Shown: positions 58,462 through 64,000 of the stretch, one piece after another
Position numbering within the stretch: the first letter of the stretch is position 1
How the letters are laid out: the number at the start of each line of letters is the position of its first letter
DNA from: Gaiellasilicea sp033857955
GTDB taxonomy: Bacteria; Actinomycetota; Thermoleophilia; Gaiellales; Gaiellaceae
DNA: 64,000 nt
NCBI GenBank assembly: GCA_033857955.1
Contig: JAWVCW010000039.1
Location: forward strand, 1 to 64,000
Direction of reading: 5' to 3'
Translations under genes and position numbers: made by a program
Notes under the pieces: generated by a model
Databases searched by the model: none
Seen by the model: only the letters and a program-made list of their open reading frames with translations
What the model was told of the DNA's origin: nothing

Positions 58462-59604
58462 TTGGACCTCTACGAATATCAGGGCAAGCAGCTCTTCAAG
58501 CGCTTCGGCATCCCGGTCTCGGAGGGACGCTCGGCGACGTCGCCGGCAGAGGCCCGTGCGGCGGCCGAGGAGATCGGCGGCCCGGTCGTCGTCAAGGCGC
58601 AGGTGCTGACCGGCGGCCGCGGCAAGGCGGGTGGGATCAAGCTCGCCGACGACCCGGCGGACGCGGAGGAGAAGGCGAAGCAGATCCTCGGTCTCGACAT
58701 CCGCGGGCATGTCGTGCGGACGGTCTGGATCGAGAGTGCCTCGGACATCGAGAAGGAGTACTACCTCTCGATCACGTTCGACCGGGGCGTGAAGAAGGCG
58801 CTGCTGATGTTCACCACGCAGGGCGGAGTCGAGATCGAGGAGGTTGCCGAGAAGGATCCCGATGCGCTCGTGCGACTCCATGTCGACCCGCTCGAGGGCT
58901 TCCAGCCCTGGCAGGCCCGCCGCCTGATCTATGGGGCGGGGGTCGATGATCCGAGCGAGCAGAAGCAGATCGCGTCGATCGTCGGAAAGCTCTACGACGC
59001 GTTCGTCGGCTGCGACGCGATGCTCTGCGAGATCAACCCGCTGATCGTCACGCCCGACGGTGAGGTGAAAGCGCTCGACTCGAAGTTCACGGTCGACGAC
59101 AACGCGCTCTACAAGCATCCGGACATCGCCGAGATGCGTGATGTGAGCGCGGCCGACCCGCTCGAGGCGCTCGCGCGCGAGAAGGGCGTCACGTACGTGA
59201 AGCTCGACGGCGAGGTCGGCATCCTCGGCAACGGCGCCGGGCTCGTGATGTCCACGCTCGACGTGATCGCGCTCGCCGGGGGCAGGCCCGCGAACTTCTG
59301 CGACCTCGGCGGCGGCGGCGACGCGGAAGGCGTCGTCGATGCGCTCGAGGTGATCCTCCAGGACCCACAGGTGAAGTCGATCCTCTTCAACATCTTCGGC
59401 GGGATCACGCGCTGCGACGAGGTCGCGCGCGGCATCCTCGCCGCGCTCGAGCGGATGACGATCACGCAGCCGATTGTCGTCCGCCTCGACGGGACGAACG
59501 CCGAGGAGGGGCGGAAGGTGCTCGCCGACGCGGCGCCCCCGAACCTCTACGTCGAGCCGACGATGCTCGAGGCCGCCCGCAAGGCCGTGGAGCTTTCGAA
59601 ATGA
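58462..59604 (+). CDS. sucC: Succinyl-CoA synthetase beta subunit
   Basis: 380-residue ATP-grasp subunit of the TCA-cycle enzyme that couples succinyl-CoA cleavage to NDP phosphorylation. Start segment MDLYEYQGKQLFKRFGIPV, the ATP-binding VVVKAQVLTGGRGKAGGIKL, CEINPLIV and KSILFNIFGGITRCDEVA are diagnostic. TTG 58462 is the start, matching the family N-terminus. An unrelated methyltransferase gene separates it from sucD, with both junctions overlapping, so all three are coupled. Confidence 0.95.
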   Translation: MDLYEYQGKQLFKRFGIPVSEGRSATSPAEARAAAEEIGGPVVVKAQVLTGGRGKAGGIKLADDPADAEEKAKQILGLDIRGHVVRTVWIESASDIEKEYYLSITFDRGVKKALLMFTTQGGVEIEEVAEKDPDALVRLHVDPLEGFQPWQARRLIYGAGVDDPSEQKQIASIVGKLYDAFVGCDAMLCEINPLIVTPDGEVKALDSKFTVDDNALYKHPDIAEMRDVSAADPLEALAREKGVTYVKLDGEVGILGNGAGLVMSTLDVIALAGGRPANFCDLGGGGDAEGVVDALEVILQDPQVKSILFNIFGGITRCDEVARGILAALERMTITQPIVVRLDGTNAEEGRKVLADAAPPNLYVEPTMLEAARKAVELSK

Positions 59605-60239
59605 GTGACTGGTCGTCGCGCGCCGAGGCCTACCGGAACGCCCCCGAGCAGCGGGAGGGCGAGGATCTCGATCTGATCGTCAGCTGGGCAGAAGGCTCGC
59701 AGACTGCGCTCGACGTGGCAACCGGCGGCGGGCACGTCGCGCGCCGGCTGCGCGAGGCCGGGCTACAGGTCGTGAGCGCCGATCCCGCGCCCGGGATGCA
59801 GCCGGACGTGATCTGCCGCGCCGAGCATCTTCCGTTCGCGGACGGGGCCTTCGACCTCGTCGTCTCGCGCATCGCGCCACACCATTTCGACGACATCGCC
59901 GCGGCCGTGGCCGAGATGGCGCGGGTCAGCAACGACCTCGTGATCGTCGAGGACACGCTCTACGTGAGCGAGCACGTCGAGGCGGCGGAGAAGCTGCACG
60001 ACCCGACGCATGTCCGCTCGTACACCGAGCAGGAGTGGCGCTCGCTGCTCGAGGCCGCCGGGCTCGAGGTCGAGGAGGTCGAGTCGTTCGAGAAGCGGCG
60101 CTCGCTGGAGCAGTGGTTCGACCGCTCGGAGACGCCGGCTGACGACAGGCCGCTCATCAAGGAGCTCCTTGCCGACCAGATCGACGGCGCCGAGTACGTG
60201 GACACGAAGCTCATCCTGAAAGCGCGGAAGGGGGCCTAG
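59601..60239 (+). CDS. Class I SAM-dependent methyltransferase between sucC and sucD
   Basis: 212 residues. Motif I is DVATGGGHVARRLREAG, with an acidic strand end (VVSADPAPGMQ). Further typical segments are AEHLPFADGAFDLVVSRIAPHHF and the late-strand DLVIVEDTLY. It resembles the UbiE/small-molecule methyltransferases, but the substrate is unknown. ATG 59601 overlaps the sucC stop and its stop shares a base with the sucD start, so it is translated with both SCS subunits. Confidence 0.9.
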   Translation: MSDWSSRAEAYRNAPEQREGEDLDLIVSWAEGSQTALDVATGGGHVARRLREAGLQVVSADPAPGMQPDVICRAEHLPFADGAFDLVVSRIAPHHFDDIAAAVAEMARVSNDLVIVEDTLYVSEHVEAAEKLHDPTHVRSYTEQEWRSLLEAAGLEVEEVESFEKRRSLEQWFDRSETPADDRPLIKELLADQIDGAEYVDTKLILKARKGA

Positions 60240-61114
60240 TGGCGATCATCGTCGACAAGGACACGAAGCTCGTCGTCCAGGGCCTGACCGGCTCAGAGGG
60301 CTCGTTCCACGGCCTCCGGAACAAGCGCTACGGCACGCAGGTCGTCGCCGGCGTCACGCCGGGGAAGGGCGGTCAGGACGTCGAGGGGATTCCCGTCTTC
60401 GACACCGTCGCCGACGCGGTCGCCGCGACCGGTGCGAACACGACGATGGTCTTCGTTCCCGCCCGCTTCGCGGCCGACGCGATCTACGAGGCGGTCGACT
60501 CGGGCATCGGCACCGTCATCTGCATCGCCGAGGGCTTGCCCGCCCACGAGATGCTGCGGATCTACTCGTACATCCGGCCGAAGGGCGTGACGATGCTCGG
60601 CCCGAACTGCCCGGGCGCGCTCTCGCCGGGCAAGGCGAACGTGGGGATCATCCCCGCCGAGATCTTCACCGAGGGGAACATCGGCCTCGTCTCGCGGTCG
60701 GGGACGCTCACCTATCAGATCGGCCACGAGCTGACGCAGATGGGCCTCGGCAACTCGACGATCGTCGGGATCGGGGGCGACCCGATCGTGGGCTCCTCGT
60801 TCATCGACGTGCTCGAGAAGTTCCAGGCCGATCCGCAGACCGAGTACATCGTCATGGTCGGCGAGATCGGCGGCGACGAGGAGGAGAAGGCGGCGGCGTT
60901 CATCGAGGCGCACGTGACGAAGCCGGTCGTCGCCTACATCGCGGGCTTCACCGCGCCTCCCGGCAAGACGATGGGGCACGCCGGCGCGATCATCTCCGGC
61001 TCGTCCGGTACGGCACAGGGCAAGAAGGAGGCGCTGGAGGCGAAGGGCATCCGCGTCGGCACGTCGCCGACCGAGGTGGCGCAGTTCGCCGCCGAGGTCG
61101 CGCGCGGCGGCTAG
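60239..61114 (+). CDS. sucD: Succinyl-CoA synthetase alpha subunit
   Basis: 291 residues. CoA-binding Rossmann domain with VVQGLTGSEGSFHG; the phosphorylated His lies in KTMGHAGAIISGSSGTAQGKKEA. The segments GPNCPGALSPGKANVGIIP and GLVSRSGTLTYQ are typical. GTG 60239 shares one base with the methyltransferase stop. The 3' end overlaps the convergent adenosylhomocysteinase gene by 4 bases. Confidence 0.95.
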   Translation: MAIIVDKDTKLVVQGLTGSEGSFHGLRNKRYGTQVVAGVTPGKGGQDVEGIPVFDTVADAVAATGANTTMVFVPARFAADAIYEAVDSGIGTVICIAEGLPAHEMLRIYSYIRPKGVTMLGPNCPGALSPGKANVGIIPAEIFTEGNIGLVSRSGTLTYQIGHELTQMGLGNSTIVGIGGDPIVGSSFIDVLEKFQADPQTEYIVMVGEIGGDEEEKAAAFIEAHVTKPVVAYIAGFTAPPGKTMGHAGAIISGSSGTAQGKKEALEAKGIRVGTSPTEVAQFAAEVARGG

Positions 61115-62352
61115 ACGGACCAGCGGGCCTCGAACTCGCGCTGCTTCTCCGTCGGCTCGCCCAGCTCGAGGCCGAGCGTCGCGAGCTTCGTCCGGGCGAT
61201 CTCGCGGTCGAGCTCGGCCGGGAACGGGTGCAGGCCCGGCGCGAGCCCACCTTGCGCGAGCAGGTGCGCGGCCAGGGCCTGGACGGAGAACGAGAGATCC
61301 ATGATCTCGACCGGGTGGCCGTCGCCGCCTGCGACGTTCGTCTGCCGTCCTTCGGCGAGCACGTAGGCGCGGCGACCGTCGCCGAGGTCGTGCTCGGTCA
61401 CGCCCGGGCGCGCCTCCTCGCCGGGGCCGAGACCGTCGATCGCGACCTCGCGCTCGTGGTGGCCGCCGTTCGCGATCAGGACGCCGTCCTTCAGATACGC
61501 GAGCGCCTCGCGCGGGACGCAGTCGACTGCTCCCGTGGCGGAGATCAGGACGTCCGCGTCCGGGAGCGCTTCCTCGAGCCTCGCCACGCGATGTCCGTCC
61601 ATGTGCGCCTCGAGTGCCGCCACGGGGTCGATCTCGACGACGGTCACCCGCCCGCCGGCGCCTCGGGCTGCGCGCGCCAGACCCTTCCCGACCCAGCCGT
61701 AGCCGACGATGCAGAACTCGCGGCCGGGGAAGGTGAGGTTTGTGAGCCGGTCGATGGCGGCGAGCGTCGACTGACCGGTGCCGTAGCGGTTGTCGAAGAG
61801 GTGCTTGCACAGGGCGTCGTTCGCGGCGATCGCGGCGAACGTGAGCTTGCCCGCGGCCTCCATCGCCCGCAGCCGTGCGACGCCCGTCGTCGTCTCCTCG
61901 GTGACGCCGCGGATTCCCGCTGCGACCTCTGGCCGGTGCTCGACGATCCGCGCAGTCAGCTCTGCGCCGTCGTCGACGACGATCTCCGGCCGGGTGTCCG
62001 CGACCGCGAGCAAGTCGGCGTCGAACTGTTCGCGCGATGCTCCGTGCGTCGCGTGCACCTCGATCCCGCGTGCGACGAGCGCCGCACAGACCGCATCCTG
62101 CGTCGAGCCCGGGTTCGAGCCGGAGGCGACGACCTCTGCGCCGGCAGCCGCGAGCAGCGTTGCGAGGTACGCGGTCTTCGCCTCGAGGTGCACGACGACG
62201 GCGACGCGCTTCCCGCGCAGCGCTCCGTCGGCGAGGCGCTCCCGCGCGAGCTTGTTGAGGACGGGCGAGTGCTTCGCCACCCACTCGATCCGCTGCTCGC
62301 CCTCGAGGGCCAGCGACGGATCGGCGATGTTGGAACGGGCCGAGGCGTCCAC
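61111..62352 (-). CDS. ahcY: S-adenosylhomocysteine hydrolase
   Basis: 413 residues. It removes the methylation by-product SAH by splitting it to homocysteine and adenosine, with bound NAD. Landmarks are VHLEAKTAYLATLL, GSNPGSTQDAV, ETTTGVARLRAME, LFDNRYGTGQST, the NAD loop VGYGWVGKGLARAARG and the C-terminal PTEKQREF. The DNRYGTGQS wording is the short archaeal/Thermotoga-like form; it may also accept S-inosylhomocysteine in some relatives. Tandem palindromes lie directly upstream. The neighbouring methyltransferase gene is one source of SAH. Confidence 0.93.
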   Translation of the reverse strand: MDASARSNIADPSLALEGEQRIEWVAKHSPVLNKLARERLADGALRGKRVAVVVHLEAKTAYLATLLAAAGAEVVASGSNPGSTQDAVCAALVARGIEVHATHGASREQFDADLLAVADTRPEIVVDDGAELTARIVEHRPEVAAGIRGVTEETTTGVARLRAMEAAGKLTFAAIAANDALCKHLFDNRYGTGQSTLAAIDRLTNLTFPGREFCIVGYGWVGKGLARAARGAGGRVTVVEIDPVAALEAHMDGHRVARLEEALPDADVLISATGAVDCVPREALAYLKDGVLIANGGHHEREVAIDGLGPGEEARPGVTEHDLGDGRRAYVLAEGRQTNVAGGDGHPVEIMDLSFSVQALAAHLLAQGGLAPGLHPFPAELDREIARTKLATLGLELGEPTEKQREFEARWSV

Positions 62353-62365
62353 GCCGCGAATCTAT

Positions 62366-62388
62366 CCAAGTAACAGACTGTTACTTGG
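62366..62388. promoter_or_regulatory. Palindromic operator candidate upstream of ahcY, copy 1
   Basis: CCAAGTAACAG and CTGTTACTTGG flank A62377 in a perfect 23-base palindrome, 14 bases from the ahcY start codon. Its AGTAACAG/CTGTTACT core is repeated 54 bases away. Confidence 0.75.
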
Positions 62389-62416
62389 TCGCACCGGCGC
62401 CCGTAAGCAAGCGAAT

Positions 62417-62445
62417 GGGCCTAGTAACAGTCTGTTACTAGGCCC
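62417..62445. promoter_or_regulatory. Palindromic operator candidate upstream of ahcY, copy 2
   Basis: GGGCCTAGTAACAG and CTGTTACTAGGCCC flank T62431 in a perfect 29-base palindrome. It also follows the helicase gene stop by 13 bases on the minus strand, so the G+C ends may additionally help terminate that transcript. Confidence 0.75.
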
Positions 62446-62458
62446 TGTGTGCGGTGCG

Positions 62459-63649
62459 CTAGATCTTGCGGCGGGGCCGCGAGGGACCCCACTTCGAGTT
62501 GCGCCGCTTCGATGCGTAGACGAGCCGCGGCGGCGCGACGGTCATTCCTTCGCTCTTGAACTGCTCGGTGTGCCCGAGCATGCGCGCGACGTGACTGACC
62601 TCGGCCTGCTGCTCGGGGAGGACGAGCGTGACGCCGATGCCGTTCTTCCCCGCGCGACCGGTGCGGCCGATGCGGTGGATGTAGGCGGTGTGCTCCTCCG
62701 GCGGATCGAAGTTGATCACGTGCGTGATGTCGTCGAGGTCGAGGCCGCGGGCGGCGACGTCGGTGGCGACGAGCGTCTTGACCGTGCCCTCCTCGAAGCG
62801 CTTCAGCGCGCGCTCGCGCTGGCTCTGGTTCATGTCGCCGTGCATCGCGACCGCGGTGACCTCGTGGCGCGCCAGCTTCTGGACGAGCCGGTCGGCGCCG
62901 CGCTTCGTGCGCACGAAGACGAGGACGAGGCCTCGCTCCTTCGCCAGCATCCCAGCGAGGGTCTCGACCTTGTTCTCGGCCGTCACCGGCACGAACTGGT
63001 GGTCGATCTCGCCCTGCTGCTGGTCGATGGTCAGCTCGGCTTCGAAGCGGGAAGGGTTCGTCGTGTACGCCCGCGCGAGCTCGCCGACCTGGCCGTCGAG
63101 CGTCGCGGAGAAGAACATCGTCTGCCGCTTCTTGGGCAGCCGCGCGACGATCCGGTCGACCTGCGGCTGGAAGCCCATGTCCAGCATCCGGTCCGCCTCG
63201 TCGAGGATCAGCATGCGGACGCCGTCGAGCGAGACGATCCGGCGCTCGATGAGGTCCTGCAGGCGGCCCGGGGTGGCGACCAGGATGTGCGCGTCACGGG
63301 AGGCCTTTGCCTGCGCCGAGATCGAGACGCCGCCGTACACGGCAGCGACCCTCAGATCATTTGCCGGCGCGATGGTGCCGATCTCGGCCGTGACCTGCGC
63401 CGCAAGCTCGCGGGTGGGGACCAGGACGAGCCCGGAGGGGCGCTCGTCGCTCGCGTCGAGCCGCTCGACGAGCGGCACGGCGAAGGCGAGCGTCTTGCCG
63501 GAGCCCGTCGGCGACTTCGCGAGCACGTCGCGGCCGGCGAGGGCATCCGGGAGCACGAGGCCCTGGATTCGGAATGGAGCGAGGATGTCGCGCTCGGCAA
63601 GCGCCTGTGCGACGCGTTCGGACACGCCCAGCTCGAGGAAAGACTGCAT
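62459..63649 (-). CDS. DEAD-box RNA helicase, RhlE type
   Basis: 396-residue helicase core. Motifs in order: the upstream FLELGVSERVAQAL with the Q-motif in FRIQGLVLP, motif I SPTGSGKT, Ia PTRELAAQ, Ib TPGRLQDL, motif II LDEADRML, motif III FSATL, motif IV VLVFVRTK, motif V ATDVAARGLDLDDI and motif VI HRIGRTGRAGK. A short basic tail (KRRNSKWGPSRPRRK) is suited to RNA. ATG 63649 is used with AAGGAG 11 bases upstream. It unwinds RNA in ribosome assembly or cold response. The upstream leader is up to 156 bases. Confidence 0.93.
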   Translation of the reverse strand: MQSFLELGVSERVAQALAERDILAPFRIQGLVLPDALAGRDVLAKSPTGSGKTLAFAVPLVERLDASDERPSGLVLVPTRELAAQVTAEIGTIAPANDLRVAAVYGGVSISAQAKASRDAHILVATPGRLQDLIERRIVSLDGVRMLILDEADRMLDMGFQPQVDRIVARLPKKRQTMFFSATLDGQVGELARAYTTNPSRFEAELTIDQQQGEIDHQFVPVTAENKVETLAGMLAKERGLVLVFVRTKRGADRLVQKLARHEVTAVAMHGDMNQSQRERALKRFEEGTVKTLVATDVAARGLDLDDITHVINFDPPEEHTAYIHRIGRTGRAGKNGIGVTLVLPEQQAEVSHVARMLGHTEQFKSEGMTVAPPRLVYASKRRNSKWGPSRPRRKI

Positions 63650-63805
63650 ATTCGATTCGACTCCTTCGGTATCGGTCGAGATCCGCCTGCCTCGCCCGCC
63701 TGTGCCATCGCAGGGAGAACCGAAGAAGAACAAACCTCACAGGACGACACGACGCCGTCCGTAAGGAACAAAGTAGCAGCACCTCGTGTCGTTAGGGTGC
63801 TCGTC

Positions 63806-64000
63806 ATGATCTCGTTTGCCCGCGGCGCGCCGGCGCCTGAGTGCCTCGACGCAGAGCTCCTCGCAGACTGCGCACGTACCGCGATCGAGGCGGACTCGTC
63901 GGTGCTGGCGTACGGCCCCGGCGGCGGCTACGCGCCGTTGCGCGAGTCGCTCGGTACCCGTCACGGAGTCGATCCGGGCCGGGTGCTCCTGACGACGGGT
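63806..64000 (+). CDS. Class I/II PLP-dependent aminotransferase, N-terminal part
   Basis: 65 residues open to the right window edge. The start ISFARGAPAPECLDAELLAD and the segment AYGPGGGYAPLRESLGTRHGVDPGRVLLTTG are the N-terminus of a fold-type I aminotransferase (2-aminoadipate transaminase/MocR-like group). The catalytic Lys and most of the protein lie outside the window. It is divergent from the DEAD-box helicase gene. Confidence 0.85.
   Translation, partial: MISFARGAPAPECLDAELLADCARTAIEADSSVLAYGPGGGYAPLRESLGTRHGVDPGRVLLTTG

Overview
The window is G+C-rich, densely coded DNA with many GTG and TTG starts and constant 1-8 base ATGA/GTGA gene overlaps. Gene content points to a deep-branching actinobacterium, most likely class Thermoleophilia (Gaiellales or Solirubrobacterales). 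Supporting genes are CarD, a SigH-type sigma factor, an acyl-CoA carboxylase beta subunit with a separate biotin carboxylase/BCCP protein, a PucR regulator, CsoR, DUF4396 and DUF4173 proteins and several class-typical small proteins. Class placement is an inference from gene content. No phage, transposase, CRISPR array or rRNA was seen. Every gap between genes is under 300 bases.

Region 1 (1-19.7 kb) is a housekeeping block. The order radA, carD, ispD, PHP phosphatase, ispF ... gltX, cysS, rlmB, yacP-like NYN RNase, sigH, tRNA-Thr matches the well-known Bacillus subtilis radA-to-sigH order. It is interrupted between ispF and gltX by about 11.7 kb: mutY, two TPR-like proteins, an MFS exporter, a copper module (DUF4396, csoR, CsoR operator, copZ, an HVHP-motif protein, copA), a DUF4173 protein and an OmpR/EnvZ-type two-component pair. 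A perfect LexA-type SOS box lies just upstream of sigH.

Region 2 (19.7-34.3 kb) carries an MMPL/RND transporter, a PAP2 enzyme, a cyclase-receiver-LuxR fusion, a PAS histidine kinase with a stand-alone receiver, and a PucR regulator divergent from gabT-potA-potD-potB-potC. That last set looks like a polyamine/GABA uptake and transamination operon. potB appears to use an AUC start codon.

Region 3 (34.3-45.2 kb) is a four-gene, fully overlapping minus-strand operon. A roughly 2,340-residue soluble poly-HAMP hybrid kinase comes first, then CheR, CheB and a receiver-PAS-GAF-PAS kinase. It lacks CheA, CheW and any MCP. This is the most unusual system in the window.

Region 4 (45.2-64 kb) has a transsulfuration-type PLP enzyme divergent from an acyl-CoA carboxylase beta subunit, with two identical palindromes between them. 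It continues with a molybdate operon (HTH-TOBE regulator, modA, modB, modC), a GGDEF/HD-GYP c-di-GMP protein preceded by a 35-residue Trp-rich membrane peptide, two further small genes (an AccE-like protein and a zinc ribbon), pgsA, the biotin carboxylase and a sucrase/ferredoxin-like protein. A JmjC-type oxygenase overlapping an Asp-rich 56-residue gene follows, then a lipoprotein, sucC-methyltransferase-sucD, S-adenosylhomocysteinase with a second pair of tandem palindromes, a DEAD-box helicase, and the start of an aminotransferase cut by the window end.
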